This document shows positions 25,026-34,085 of a stretch of DNA of 64,000 bases, in pieces. The position numbers and the translations under genes are program-made. Under the pieces are notes generated by a model. The model had not been told where the DNA came from. It made no database searches and saw only the letters and a list, made by a program, of their open reading frames with translations. Every line of letters begins with the position of its first letter. Positions within the stretch are counted from its first letter, which is position 1. The DNA is from Planctomycetota bacterium (lineage in GTDB: Bacteria > Planctomycetota > UBA1135 > UBA2386). Location: the NCBI GenBank assembly GCA_020849665.1, contig JADLFX010000105.1, forward strand, positions 89,161-153,160, given 5' to 3'.

Positions 25026-25814
25026 TCAACCGGCCGGTCCACCCAGACGCACCACGGTCTCCGGCGGCAGGCTCGGGAACACCGGACCGCCCTTCTCCGC
25101 CAACACGACCACGGTGGAGCCGAAACCGAACGCCCCGAGTTCCTCGCCCTTCTCGAGTTCCCCCGGCGCGGAACGCGACACCTTGATGTCGCCGACGTTC
25201 AGGGCCGCCACCATGACCACGGCCACGGCGCGCCCGTCCACGGTGCGCACTTCGTAGACCATGCGCTCGTTGCGGGGGAAGAGCTGCGGAATGGAGCGCA
25301 CGGCCGGAGGGTTCACCGGGAAGAGCGTCCCCGGCACGTGCCAGTGGCGCAGGAGCTTCCCGGCGCAGGGGGCGTGCACGCGGTGGTAGTCGCCCGGCGC
25401 AAGGTAGATCGTCGCCTGGGAGCCGTCGCGGAGCCGGTCCGCGAGGTCTCCGCTGACGAGCAGGTGCGAGATCGGGTAGTCGATCCCCTTCACCTGCGGC
25501 ACGACGTCCCCCTGGATCGGGCCGGCGCTGACGATCCGGCCGTCGCAGGGCCAGACCAGCCTGGCATGTGCGTCCACGACGCGGGCGCCGGGCCGCAGCG
25601 GACGGCGGAAGAACTCCGCGAGGCTTGGGTACTCTGCCAGCGTCCCACGCATCTCATCCAGGGCTGCTCCGTAGCGGCGTGCGAACCAGCCGTACACGCG
25701 TGGCCGCAGAGCCCTGGGCACCGGCAGGTGCGTGAGCATGCCGGTCAGGCGCGACACCGCGACCTTGGGCAGGGCGGTGAGCAGGAAGCGGCGCAGGGTC
25801 CACACGAGGCGCAC
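25026..25814 (-). CDS. psd: Phosphatidylserine decarboxylase proenzyme
   Basis: Makes phosphatidylethanolamine from phosphatidylserine at the inner membrane using a pyruvoyl group formed by self-cleavage. The 262-residue proenzyme has the family motifs PCDGRIVSAG (catalytic Asp), YLAPGDYHRVHAP with the His of the self-cleaving triad, and ELGAFGFGSTVVVL near the C-terminus, where the GST Ser becomes pyruvoyl. The start is GTG at 25814. The N-terminus is basic/hydrophobic and could lie on the membrane. No pssA is seen in the window. Confidence 0.93.
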   Translation of the reverse strand: MRLVWTLRRFLLTALPKVAVSRLTGMLTHLPVPRALRPRVYGWFARRYGAALDEMRGTLAEYPSLAEFFRRPLRPGARVVDAHARLVWPCDGRIVSAGPIQGDVVPQVKGIDYPISHLLVSGDLADRLRDGSQATIYLAPGDYHRVHAPCAGKLLRHWHVPGTLFPVNPPAVRSIPQLFPRNERMVYEVRTVDGRAVAVVMVAALNVGDIKVSRSAPGELEKGEELGAFGFGSTVVVLAEKGGPVFPSLPPETVVRLGGPAG

Positions 25815-25893
25815 TAGTCAAGCGCTGGCGCGCGGCCAGGCAACGACCACTTGGGACTCGCGCACGAGTGCTCCGGCCAGCATGATCCCTGGC

Positions 25894-26322
25894 ATGCGCG
25901 CGGTCCTGGGAGCCGGCCTGCTCGTTCTCGTCCTCGTGCCGGCCTGCGGCCGGACGGAGGCAGCTTCGCGACCCAGCGAGAACCGGATGGTCCTGCGCGT
26001 GGGCGGTGCCGGCAAACCGCTGCGCGGGTACCTGGGCGTGGCGGAGCCGGTGGCGAGCCGGCCCGCGGCACCCCCTCCCAGGCCCGAGGTGCGGCCCGAG
26101 ACCACTCCGGTCGTTCCGCCGACCCACGTCCTGGAGCAGGGCGAGACCCTCTCGCAGATCTCGCAGCGGTACTACGGAAGCGCGCAGCGCTGGCGCGAGA
26201 TCGCGCGCTTCAACGGCTGGAGCGAGACGCAGGTGAAGGCCCTGCGTCCCGGGACGATCGTCCGCCTGCCCCTGCTTCCTTCGGCTCAACCCGGTGGCGA
26301 TCCGGCCCCGTCCCGGCGCTGA
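25894..26322 (+). CDS. LysM-domain lipoprotein
   Basis: A 142-residue lipoprotein: signal peptide with lipobox LVLVPAC, a Pro-rich linker, and one C-terminal LysM domain (HVLEQGETLSQISQRYYGS to TIVRLP) that should bind peptidoglycan. It probably attaches to the cell wall; no catalytic domain is present. An in-frame ATG at 25882 would add four residues. The 3' end overlaps the end of the convergent methyltransferase gene by 37 bp. Confidence 0.78.
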   Translation: MRAVLGAGLLVLVLVPACGRTEAASRPSENRMVLRVGGAGKPLRGYLGVAEPVASRPAAPPPRPEVRPETTPVVPPTHVLEQGETLSQISQRYYGSAQRWREIARFNGWSETQVKALRPGTIVRLPLLPSAQPGGDPAPSRR

Positions 26323-27086
26323 ACGGAACCGGCGGGTGCCGCGGAGCCATCCCCGGCGCGAGCCAATGCCAGGAGCGAGACCCCGATCGGGAGATCGCGG
26401 CGCGCCAGCCAGCCGGCTTCCGCGGCGAACGCACGGAACAGGACTTCCTCGACCAGGGCGGGCGCGCGCAGCGAGAGATCGGAGGCGCCGCGCCGGGAGG
26501 TCCAGCGCAGGAAGGGACGCATCACCAGGCGCACCGCGAAGATTGGCGGCAGCAGCAGGGTGTTGAAGTAGCTGAGGCGCACCGGCCTCAGCCCGGCGGC
26601 GAACAGACGGGCCGCGAGGGCCGAGCGCCGGTAGCGGCGCACGTGCCCGCTGGCGACGTCCTGCCTGCCCCACAGGATCGGCAGGGCCGGCACGCTGAGC
26701 AGGAGCCAGCCCCCCGGCGCGAGCAGCTGGCGCCAGGCCGCGAGCGCCCCGGCGTCGTCGGCGAGGTGCTCCAGGACATCGAGCGCACAGACCAGGTCGA
26801 AGCCGCCCGGCGCCAGCGGCGGCGCCGTGGCGTCGCCCTGCACGAGGCGCCTGGCGCCGGCAAGCGCGCACGCGCGCAGCGAACCCGCGTCCTGGTCGAG
26901 CACCGCCACGGTTCCGAGCGGTGCCAGTACGGGCAGGTTGATGCCCGAGCCCGGGCCGATGTCGAGGATCCGCGCGTGGCGCGGCAGCGCGATGGCCTCG
27001 CGCAGCAGGCGGGCGAAGATCGCGCGGCGCGCGCGGAACCACCAGTGTTCGCGGTCGCGGTACTCCGCGTGGACCTCGGCCCTCAT
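26286..27086 (-). CDS. Class I SAM-dependent methyltransferase
   Basis: A 266-residue methyltransferase. The SAM motif ILDIGPGSGINLPVLAPLG (about 40-58), the acidic end of strand 2 (VLDQD), the DAT motif and FDLVCALDVLEHLAD are clear. The opening EYRDREHWWFRARR is shared with a group of sugar/lipid-modifying methyltransferases next to glycosyltransferases. The C-terminal third has hydrophobic and basic helices that may touch the membrane. It follows the GT2 gene with a 4-bp overlap, so both likely act on the same lipid or glycan. Confidence 0.85.
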   Translation of the reverse strand: MRAEVHAEYRDREHWWFRARRAIFARLLREAIALPRHARILDIGPGSGINLPVLAPLGTVAVLDQDAGSLRACALAGARRLVQGDATAPPLAPGGFDLVCALDVLEHLADDAGALAAWRQLLAPGGWLLLSVPALPILWGRQDVASGHVRRYRRSALAARLFAAGLRPVRLSYFNTLLLPPIFAVRLVMRPFLRWTSRRGASDLSLRAPALVEEVLFRAFAAEAGWLARRDLPIGVSLLALARAGDGSAAPAGSVQRRDGAGSPPG

Positions 27087-27847
27087 CCCTGCAGGCCCTG
27101 GCCCTCACGCGCGGGTTCTCGGGCGAGGTTGGGGGCCGGTCGCCTGCCGAAGTGGATCTTGAACCACATCTTGAAGACCGTCTTGAGCGTGCGCGGAATG
27201 TCGCTCATCCGCACGGTCGTGTGGCCCGCCGTGCGCGGGTAGTGGCGCACGCCCTGCTCGACGATCCGGAAGCCGTTGCGCGCGGTGCGCGCCACCATCT
27301 CCGTGTCGATGAAGAAGTCGGTCGTCTCCAGGTGCAGCGAGTCGACGACCTTGCGGGTGAAGAGCTTGAACGACGCGTCCACGTCCCGCACCTTCACGCG
27401 GAACAGGATCCGCACGAGGCGGTTGTAGACCCACGAGAGCATGCACCGCACCACGGAGTCGTAGCGGTACACGCGATACCCGAACACGGCGTCGGCGCGG
27501 TCCAGGAGCGGCACCGTGTCGCGCAGTTCCCGGATGTCGAACTGGTTGTCGGCGTCGGTGAAGAACACGAGCTCGCCGCGCGCCGAGCGGAAGCCGGTGG
27601 TGAGGGCCGCGCCGTAGCCGCGGTTGACGGGGTGCGAGACCAGCCGGACCCTGGGATCCTGGGTGGAGAGCGCCTGCACCAGCTCGGCGGTCCGGTCGCG
27701 CGAGCCGTCGTTCACCACCACGATCTCGTAGTCGCGGAACGCCTGCGACACGAACGCCGCCGTGTCCCGCACGGCCTTCTCGATGCACTCCTCCTCGTTG
27801 TAGGCGGGGAGCACCACGGACAGGAAATACGGGAACACCTCGGCCAT
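27083..27847 (-). CDS. Glycosyltransferase family 2, DPM/polyprenyl-phosphate type
   Basis: A 254-residue GT2 like dolichyl- or polyprenyl-phosphate mannosyl/glucosyltransferases that load a sugar onto a lipid carrier. It has SVVLPAYNEEECIEKAV, VVVNDGSRDRT, GYGAALTTGFRSARGELV, the catalytic FTDADNQFD, and DVDASFKLFTRKV. No C-terminal membrane helices are present, so it is the soluble/peripheral type. The ATG at 27847 is used since the upstream extension is unlike the family. Co-transcribed with the methyltransferase. Confidence 0.88.
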   Translation of the reverse strand: MAEVFPYFLSVVLPAYNEEECIEKAVRDTAAFVSQAFRDYEIVVVNDGSRDRTAELVQALSTQDPRVRLVSHPVNRGYGAALTTGFRSARGELVFFTDADNQFDIRELRDTVPLLDRADAVFGYRVYRYDSVVRCMLSWVYNRLVRILFRVKVRDVDASFKLFTRKVVDSLHLETTDFFIDTEMVARTARNGFRIVEQGVRHYPRTAGHTTVRMSDIPRTLKTVFKMWFKIHFGRRPAPNLAREPAREGQGLQG

Positions 27848-27893
27848 GATGGTTCGTCGCGGCGGCGCGGGTCCGCCCTCCACGTTTTACCGC

Positions 27894-28637
27894 ATGCCCT
27901 TCTCGACCAAGCGTCTGCTCTCGCTGCTCCTCGCCTTCCTGGCCGCCTGCACCGGGACGCCGCACGCGCCGGAATCGGCGGCGCCAGCCGCCGCGCCCGA
28001 GGCCGTTGCCAAGGAGCCGAGCGTCAAGCCGGGGATCAACGACGCGTTCAAGAACAACGTGGACGTGCAGCGCTTCGTGAACCAATTCGAGACCGAGAGC
28101 CGCGAGATCTACTCGCGCCGGCGCGCCGTCGCGGACGCGGTCGGCCTGCGGCCTGGCGAGCACGTCGCAGACATCGGCACCGGCACCGGCGTGTTCCTGC
28201 CCGTGTTCGCCAAGGACGTGGGCCCCACCGGGCTGGTCTACGGCGTGGACATCGCGCCGGAGTTCCTCGCGCGCCTGGGCAAGCGCCTGCGCGAGTGGGG
28301 GATCGACAACGTCCGCCTGATCCTCTGCAAGGACGACTCGGTCGAGCTGCCGCCGGCGTCGGTCGACGTGGTGTTCATCTGCGACACCTACCACCACTTC
28401 GAGTATCCGCGCGCCACGCTCGCGTCGATCCACCGCGCCCTGCGCCCGGGCGGCCGCCTGGTGCTGGTGGACTTCATCCGCATCGAAGGCGTGTCGCGCC
28501 AGTGGGCCCTCGACCACGTGCGCGCCGGGCAGGAGGTGTTCAGCGCCGAGATCGAGGCGGCCGGGTTCCGGCGCGTGGACGAGGTGAACGGCGTGCTCAA
28601 GGAGAACTACATCGTCCGCTTCCGCAGGGTGCCGTGA
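27894..28637 (+). CDS. SAM-methyltransferase-like protein with lipoprotein signal
   Basis: A 247-residue protein that joins a type II signal peptide (KRLLSLLLAFLAAC) and an Ala/Pro linker to a class I methyltransferase fold. Motif I is DIGTGTGVFLPVFAKDVG, followed by VYGVDIAPEFLARL, the DDSVELPPASVDVVFI segment, and ALRPGGRLVLVDF, in the UbiE/MerA-like style. If the signal works, the domain lies outside the cytoplasmic membrane where SAM is not expected. The ATG at 27894 is chosen because it begins the signal peptide; an in-frame ATG at 27846 would give a non-signal leader. Divergent from the GT2 gene. Confidence 0.8.
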   Translation: MPFSTKRLLSLLLAFLAACTGTPHAPESAAPAAAPEAVAKEPSVKPGINDAFKNNVDVQRFVNQFETESREIYSRRRAVADAVGLRPGEHVADIGTGTGVFLPVFAKDVGPTGLVYGVDIAPEFLARLGKRLREWGIDNVRLILCKDDSVELPPASVDVVFICDTYHHFEYPRATLASIHRALRPGGRLVLVDFIRIEGVSRQWALDHVRAGQEVFSAEIEAAGFRRVDEVNGVLKENYIVRFRRVP

Positions 28638-28664
28638 GAGCGCCGCGCCGGTCCGGACGCGCGC

Positions 28665-29858
28665 CTACGACCGGTAGTCTGCGTTGATCCGCACGTAGTC
28701 CGCGGAGTAGTCGCAGGTCCAGACCTCGGCCTGGTGCGGGCCGGACGCGAGGTCCACGCCCAGGATCACGTCCTTGTCGTCGCGCATGTGGGCGTGCGCC
28801 GCGGGCTCGTTCTCGGGGTGCGGCCGGCCGCCGGAGTAGAGGTCCGCGCCGCCGATCCAGATCCGGGCATTGGCCACGTCGATGGCCACGCCGGAACGGC
28901 CGGCCGCGGCGAGGATGCGGCCCCAGTTGGGATCGCGGCCGTGCACCGCGGTCTTCACCAGAGGGCTCGTGGCGATCACCCGGCCCACGTGCGCGGCGTC
29001 CCGTTCGCTGGGAGCGCCCTGCACCTGGACGGTGATCCGGCGGGTGGCCCCCTCGCCGTCGGCGGCGATCATGCGGCACAGCTCGCGCCCGACCTGCTCG
29101 GCGCCCTGGGCGAGCGGATCCTCGACCGCGCCCTGGAGCCGGCGCTCGGGGTTGCACCACAGGAGCACCGTGTCGTTGGGCGAGGTGTCGCCGTCCACGG
29201 TGACCCGGTGGAAGGTGCGATCCACGGCCCCGCGCAGCACCAGGGCGAGGTCGTGGGCGGGCAGCGCGTCGGCCAGCAGGAAGCCCAGCATGGTCGCCAT
29301 GTCGGGGTGGATCATGCCTGCGCCCTTGGCCACGCCGGCGACGTGGAACGGCGTGCCGGCCGCGTCGCGCCCGCGGTACGCGGCGGCCTTGGGGAACGTG
29401 TCCGTGGTCATGATCGCCCGTGCGAGTTCCTGCAGCGTCCCCCCGCGCACGCTGCGCACCAGCTCGGGCACCCTGGCCAGGATCCGGTCCATCGGCAGGC
29501 GGGCGCCGATCACGCCCGTGCTGATCATGAGCACCTGCTCCTCGGGGCAGCCCAACTGCTCGGCCAGGGCCCGGCAGACGGCACGAGCGTCCTCGACCCC
29601 CTCCTTGCCAGTCGCGCAGTTCGCGTTGCCGGAGTTCACCACCACGGCCCGCGCCACGCTGCCCGAGCGGGCCAGGTGCTCGCGGCACAGATGGATGTGC
29701 GCGCCCACGAGCTCGTTGCGGGTGAACACCGCGCGCACGGGGCTGGGGCGCTCCGCCACCAGGAGCGCCAGATCGGGCCTGGTGGTGTTCTTGAGCTTGA
29801 CGCTGGCGATCACGGCGCCGGCGCGGAAGCCGGCGGGAAGGGCGGTCTCAGGTTCCAT
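28665..29858 (-). CDS. argJ: Glutamate N-acetyltransferase / amino-acid acetyltransferase ArgJ
   Basis: Transfers acetyl from N-acetylornithine to glutamate, recycling the acetyl group (and in bifunctional members also using acetyl-CoA). 397 residues with the self-cleavage motif HPDMATMLGF, whose Thr becomes the N-terminal nucleophile of the beta subunit. Also VKLKNTTRPDLA, NSGNANCATG, GAGMIHPD and VDGDTSPNDT. It is the last gene of the arginine operon; its ATG overlaps the preceding stop by one base (TGATG). Confidence 0.95.
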   Translation of the reverse strand: MEPETALPAGFRAGAVIASVKLKNTTRPDLALLVAERPSPVRAVFTRNELVGAHIHLCREHLARSGSVARAVVVNSGNANCATGKEGVEDARAVCRALAEQLGCPEEQVLMISTGVIGARLPMDRILARVPELVRSVRGGTLQELARAIMTTDTFPKAAAYRGRDAAGTPFHVAGVAKGAGMIHPDMATMLGFLLADALPAHDLALVLRGAVDRTFHRVTVDGDTSPNDTVLLWCNPERRLQGAVEDPLAQGAEQVGRELCRMIAADGEGATRRITVQVQGAPSERDAAHVGRVIATSPLVKTAVHGRDPNWGRILAAAGRSGVAIDVANARIWIGGADLYSGGRPHPENEPAAHAHMRDDKDVILGVDLASGPHQAEVWTCDYSADYVRINADYRS

Positions 29859-30481
29859 CAGCGGTTCCGGGCGAAGGCCCGTGCCGGCGGGGTCGCCGGC
29901 ACGGCGGGGGTCTGCGGTTCCGGCTTCGCCGCCGCGTCTTTGCGGCGGCGTTTCAGCGGGATCCGGCGCTTGTCGAGCAGTTCGGCGGGCGCGATCGGCG
30001 GCGCGTCGGCACGCAGCACGCGCACCATCGCGATCTCGTCGCACGACTGCATCTTGGGGCAGAACAGGCAGTCGTAGAACACCTTGTGCGGCAGGGTCTC
30101 GTGCTGCACGACCTCGAACCCCAGCTTGTGGAAGAAGCCCGGCACCAGCGTGAAGGCGAAGAGCTGCGCGACGCCGCGGCGCTGCGCGTCCACCACGAGG
30201 GCCTCGACCAGGAGCCGGCCGACGCCGTGCATGCGCATCGCCTCGTCCACCACCAGGGAGCGCACCTCGGCCAGGTCCTTGGACCATAGCTTCAAGGCGG
30301 CGCAACCCACGAAGGCACCCTCGCGCTCGGCCACCAGGAAGTGCTCGAGCGCGGCGCGGACCGACTCCGGGCTGCGCGGCAGCATCACGTCGGTCTCTGC
30401 CAGCCGATTGACCAGCGCGACGATCGCGGCCACGTCCGCCTCGCGCGCCGGACGGATCGCGACGCCCTGCTGGCGGCTCAC
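29858..30481 (-). CDS. argA: GNAT-family N-acetylglutamate synthase (short ArgA type)
   Basis: A 207-residue GNAT acetyltransferase that makes N-acetylglutamate, the first step of arginine synthesis. The N-terminal part has the GNAT acetyl-CoA site (RSLVVDEAMRMHGVGRLLVEAL), then FFHKLGFEVV. A Cys motif, VFYDCLFCPKMQSCDEIAMV, is typical of the small stand-alone NAGS group of actinobacteria and others; the cysteines may bind metal. The C-terminus is a basic/Pro-rich tail of about 40 residues. The GTG start overlaps the argH stop by 2 bp. Position inside the operon supports the call. Confidence 0.88.
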   Translation of the reverse strand: MSRQQGVAIRPAREADVAAIVALVNRLAETDVMLPRSPESVRAALEHFLVAEREGAFVGCAALKLWSKDLAEVRSLVVDEAMRMHGVGRLLVEALVVDAQRRGVAQLFAFTLVPGFFHKLGFEVVQHETLPHKVFYDCLFCPKMQSCDEIAMVRVLRADAPPIAPAELLDKRRIPLKRRRKDAAAKPEPQTPAVPATPPARAFARNR

Positions 30482-31905
30482 GGCTGGACGCGCTTGCGCC
30501 ACCGCTGGATCTCCTGGCGGACCCGCTTGGGTGCGGTGCCGCCGATGACGTCCCGGCGGGCGAGGACCGCCGCGACGCTCAGGGACCTGGCGAGGTCTTC
30601 GTCCAGTTCCGGCAGGAGCTCGCGGCGCTTGTCCGATGGCAGTTGCTCCAGCTCCACGCCGAGCTCCATCGCGGCGCGCACCGCCGCACCCACGCGCTCG
30701 TGTGCGGTCCGGAACGGCACGCCCTTCCTGACCAGCAGGTCGGCCAGGTCTGTGGCGTTGAGGTACCCCCGCCCCGCCTCCTGCGCGCAGCGCTCCGTGT
30801 CGAACGAGGCGTTGCGCACGATCAGGTGCATCACCTGCAGGCAGGCCAGGGTGGTGTCGACGGCGTCGATCAGGGCCTCCTTGTCCTCCTGCAGGTCCTT
30901 GTTGTAGGCGAGCGGCTGGCTCTTGAGGGTGGTGAGCAACCCCAACAGATGCCCGTGGACGCGGCCGGCCTTGCCCCGGATCAGCTCCAGGCCGTCCGGG
31001 TTCTTCTTCTGGGGCATCAGGCTGCTCCCGGTGCACACGGCGTCGGTGAGCTGGAGGAAGCGGGCCTCGCTGCTGGCGAAGAAGATCCAGTCCTCCGCGA
31101 GGCGTGAGAGGTGGGTCAGGACCATGCTGCACGCGAACGCCGTCTCGCACACGTGATCGCGGTCGCTGACCGCGTCGAGGCTGTTGCGGGTCGGGCCGCC
31201 GGCAAAGTCGAGGTCCCGCGCGAGCTGCTCCCGGTCGATGGCGAACGCCGTCCCCGCGAGAGCGCCGCTGCCCAGCGGGCAGGTGTCCAGCCGCTGCTCG
31301 GCATCCACGAACCGGGTGAAGTCCCGGCCGATCATCTCGACGTAGGCGAGCACGTGGTGCCCGATCGTGATGGGCTGGGCGCGCTGCAGGTGCGTGTAGC
31401 CGGGGATCGGCGCCTCGGCGTAGCGCTCGGCGAGGTCGAGCAGCGCCTGCATCAGGTGCTCGCACTCGTGGCGCAGGTGCGCCAGCTCGGTTCGCACGTA
31501 CAGCTTGAGGTCCGTGGCGACCTGATCGTTGCGCGACCGGCCGGTGTGCAGCTTGCGCGCAAGGTCGCCGACCCGCTCACGCAGCCGCGCCTCCACGAAG
31601 CTGTGCACGTCCTCCTCGTCGGTCTCCGCCGCCGGCGTGGCGTCCTCGCCCAGCTCGCGGCTGAGGGCCTCGAGGGCCTCGGTCAGCTTGCCGACCTCCG
31701 CCGTCGTGAGGACACCGGCGCGGCCCAACGCCTTGGCCCAGGCGACGCTGCCCTCCAGGTCCTCCAGGATCAGGCGCCAGTCGAAGCGCGCACTGGACTG
31801 GAACTCGACGAAGAACGGGTCCTGGGTGCCCGCGAAGCGCCCACTCCACAGGCGCGCCGGTTGCTGCGCGCCCTCGGCCTCCGGCTTGCGGTCGTTCCGG
31901 CTCAC
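30478..31905 (-). CDS. argH: Argininosuccinate lyase
   Basis: Cleaves argininosuccinate to arginine and fumarate. 475 residues with the family signature GSSLMPQKKNPDGLEL, HTGRSRNDQVATDL, and TGRSR-type and HLQRAQPI segments. The early LWSGRFAGTQDPFF is the usual N-terminus. The start is GTG at 31905, overlapping the argG stop by 4 bp; the preceding residues in frame belong to argG in another frame. Confidence 0.96.
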   Translation of the reverse strand: MSRNDRKPEAEGAQQPARLWSGRFAGTQDPFFVEFQSSARFDWRLILEDLEGSVAWAKALGRAGVLTTAEVGKLTEALEALSRELGEDATPAAETDEEDVHSFVEARLRERVGDLARKLHTGRSRNDQVATDLKLYVRTELAHLRHECEHLMQALLDLAERYAEAPIPGYTHLQRAQPITIGHHVLAYVEMIGRDFTRFVDAEQRLDTCPLGSGALAGTAFAIDREQLARDLDFAGGPTRNSLDAVSDRDHVCETAFACSMVLTHLSRLAEDWIFFASSEARFLQLTDAVCTGSSLMPQKKNPDGLELIRGKAGRVHGHLLGLLTTLKSQPLAYNKDLQEDKEALIDAVDTTLACLQVMHLIVRNASFDTERCAQEAGRGYLNATDLADLLVRKGVPFRTAHERVGAAVRAAMELGVELEQLPSDKRRELLPELDEDLARSLSVAAVLARRDVIGGTAPKRVRQEIQRWRKRVQP

Positions 31906-33110
31906 AGGCCCCGCTCCCTGCGCACCTTGGCGGCCACGAGACCGGGCAGTCCGTAGAGCTTGACGAAGCCCTTCGAGTCGGCATGGTCGAACGCGGCGCT
32001 CTGGCCGAAGGTGGCGAGGTCCTCGCTGTAGAGCGAGAACGGGCTCTTCGCGGCGATCGCGGTGGCGGTGCCCTTGAACAGCTTCACCCGCACCTCGCCG
32101 CTCACCGTGCGGCTGGCGGAACGGAAGAACGTGTCCATGGACTCGCGCAGCGGCGCGAACCAGCGGCCCGTGTAGACCAGGTCCGCGTACTCCGGCATCA
32201 GCTTCTCGCACAGGCGCAGCGTGTCGCGGTCCAGCGTGAGCGAGCGCAGGGTGCGCAGCGCCTCCAGCACGATCGTGCCGCCGGGAGTCTCGTAGACGCC
32301 GCGTGACTTCATCCCGACGAGCCGGTTCTCGGTGATGTCCACGCGGCCCACGCCATGGCGGCCGCCCACGGCGTTGAGCTGGGCGATCAGGTCCTCGGGC
32401 GGCAGGTTGCGGCCGTCGATGCTGGTGGGCACGCCCTCCTGGAAGCCGAGGGTGACGATCTGTGCCTGATCGGGCGCCTGCTCCGGGTGCGCCGTGATCA
32501 TCCACACGTCGTCCGGCGGAGCGTTGCCCGGATCCTCGAGCGCGCCGCCCTCGTGGCTGATGTGCCAGAGGTTGCGGTCGCGCGAGTAGATCTTGGTGCG
32601 CGTTGCGGTGATCGGCACCTTGTGCTTCTCGGCGTAGTCGATCGCGTCCTCGCGGCTGCGGATCGTCCACTCGCGCCAGGGCGCGATCACCTCCAGGTCG
32701 GGGGCGAGCGCCATGTAGGTGAGCTCGAAGCGCACCTGGTCGTTCCCCTTGCCGGTGCAGCCGTGGGCGAGGTAGCGGGCGCCGACCTCGCGCGCGTACT
32801 CCACCTGCGCCTTGGCCAGGATCGGCCGTGCCATACTCGTGCCGAGCAGGTAGCGGCCCTCGTACACGGTCATGGCGCGCAGGCACGGCCAGACGTAGCC
32901 GGTCAGGAACTCACGGCGCAGGTCGACGATCCGGCATGACGCCGCGCCGGTGCGCTGGGCCTTCTGCTCCAGGCCCGCGAGCTCGTCGGCGCCCTGCCCG
33001 ACGTCGCCGGCGAGCGCGTGCACCTCGAGTCCGTAGTGCTCGCGGAGCCAGGGAATGATGATCGATGTGTCCAGCCCGCCGGAGTAGGCGAGCACAACGC
33101 GGTCGGCCAT
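31902..33110 (-). CDS. argG: Argininosuccinate synthase
   Basis: Joins citrulline and aspartate using ATP. The 402-residue protein has the N-type ATP pyrophosphatase loop LAYSGGLDTSII, AHGCTGKGNDQVRFE, and the aspartate/citrulline-binding segments (NLWHISHEGG). Length and motifs are standard. It lies between argF (3 bp gap) and argH (4-bp overlap). Confidence 0.97.
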   Translation of the reverse strand: MADRVVLAYSGGLDTSIIIPWLREHYGLEVHALAGDVGQGADELAGLEQKAQRTGAASCRIVDLRREFLTGYVWPCLRAMTVYEGRYLLGTSMARPILAKAQVEYAREVGARYLAHGCTGKGNDQVRFELTYMALAPDLEVIAPWREWTIRSREDAIDYAEKHKVPITATRTKIYSRDRNLWHISHEGGALEDPGNAPPDDVWMITAHPEQAPDQAQIVTLGFQEGVPTSIDGRNLPPEDLIAQLNAVGGRHGVGRVDITENRLVGMKSRGVYETPGGTIVLEALRTLRSLTLDRDTLRLCEKLMPEYADLVYTGRWFAPLRESMDTFFRSASRTVSGEVRVKLFKGTATAIAAKSPFSLYSEDLATFGQSAAFDHADSKGFVKLYGLPGLVAAKVRRERGL

Positions 33111-33113
33111 GGT

Positions 33114-34085
33114 TCAGTCCTTGGTCTTTCTCTGGTAGCGGGGGTCGTTGAGCAGCAGGGCGAGGATCGCCTTCTGCACGTGGAGCCGGTTCTCGGCGTT
33201 GTCGAACACGATCGAATGGGGGCCGTCCATGACGGCCGCGGTGACCTCGGCGCCGCGGTGCGCGGGCAGGCAGTGCAGGAAGAGCGCGCCCGGGCGGGCC
33301 TCGGCCATCATCGCCTCGTCCACCTGGTAGTCGAGGAACACGGCCGCGCGCTCCTCGGTCTCGTCCTCCTGCCCCATGCTCGCCCACACGTCGGTGTAGA
33401 CCACGTCGGCGCCGCGTGCGACGTGCTTGGGGTCGTTGACGATGCGCACCTCGGCGCCAGACTCCTGGGCCGCCAGCATCGCCTCGTTCACCACCTTGGA
33501 GTTCGGCTCGTAGCCTTCTGGCGAACACACCGTGATGTGCATGCCGAGCTTGGCCGTGGCGTGCAGCAGGGAGTGGCAGGTGTTGTTGCCGTCGCCGACG
33601 TACACCATGCGCCGGCCCTTCACCGCGCCCCAGCGCTCGGTGAGCGTGAACAGGTCGGTGAGCGCCTGGCAGGGATGCATGAGGTCGCTCAGCCCGTTGA
33701 TCACCGGGATGTCGCAGTGCTCGGCCAGTTCCTGCACCGCGCGGTGCTTGAAGGTGCGCACCACGATGCCGTGCACCCAGCGCTCCAGGTTGCGGGCGAT
33801 GTCCTTGATCGCCTCGCGCTGGCCGAGACGGGCGTCGCGGTGGTCGAGGAACACCGCGCCTCCGCCCATGTCCTGCATGCCGATGTCGAAGGTGAAGCGG
33901 GTCCGCAGCGAGTCCTTCTCGAAGATCAGCGCGAGCTTGCGGTGGCGCAGCACCTCCGTCAGCGTGTCGCGGTGCTTCTTGAGCGTCGCCGCGGTCTCGT
34001 AGATCGACTGGATGTCGCCGATCGGGAGGTCGTGGACCGAGATCAGGTCCTTGTGGGCGAGGTGGGGGAGTTTCAGCTTGTTCAT
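33114..34085 (-). CDS. argF: Ornithine carbamoyltransferase
   Basis: Forms citrulline from ornithine and carbamoyl phosphate. 323 residues; carbamoyl-phosphate loop FEKDSLRTR, then MHPCQALTDL, the ornithine loop DVWASMGQEDE, and HCLPAHRG. The SMG loop and HCLPAHRG argue for a true ornithine enzyme rather than the acetyl- or succinyl-ornithine variants, despite SLRTR in place of STRTR. It overlaps argD by 4 bp. Confidence 0.96.
   Translation of the reverse strand: MNKLKLPHLAHKDLISVHDLPIGDIQSIYETAATLKKHRDTLTEVLRHRKLALIFEKDSLRTRFTFDIGMQDMGGGAVFLDHRDARLGQREAIKDIARNLERWVHGIVVRTFKHRAVQELAEHCDIPVINGLSDLMHPCQALTDLFTLTERWGAVKGRRMVYVGDGNNTCHSLLHATAKLGMHITVCSPEGYEPNSKVVNEAMLAAQESGAEVRIVNDPKHVARGADVVYTDVWASMGQEDETEERAAVFLDYQVDEAMMAEARPGALFLHCLPAHRGAEVTAAVMDGPHSIVFDNAENRLHVQKAILALLLNDPRYQRKTKD

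Noticed and set aside
33114..34085. Acetyl- or succinyl-ornithine carbamoyltransferase because of SLRTR
   Set aside because: The DVWASMGQEDE and HCLPAHRG motifs are those of true ornithine carbamoyltransferases, and ArgJ supplies free ornithine.
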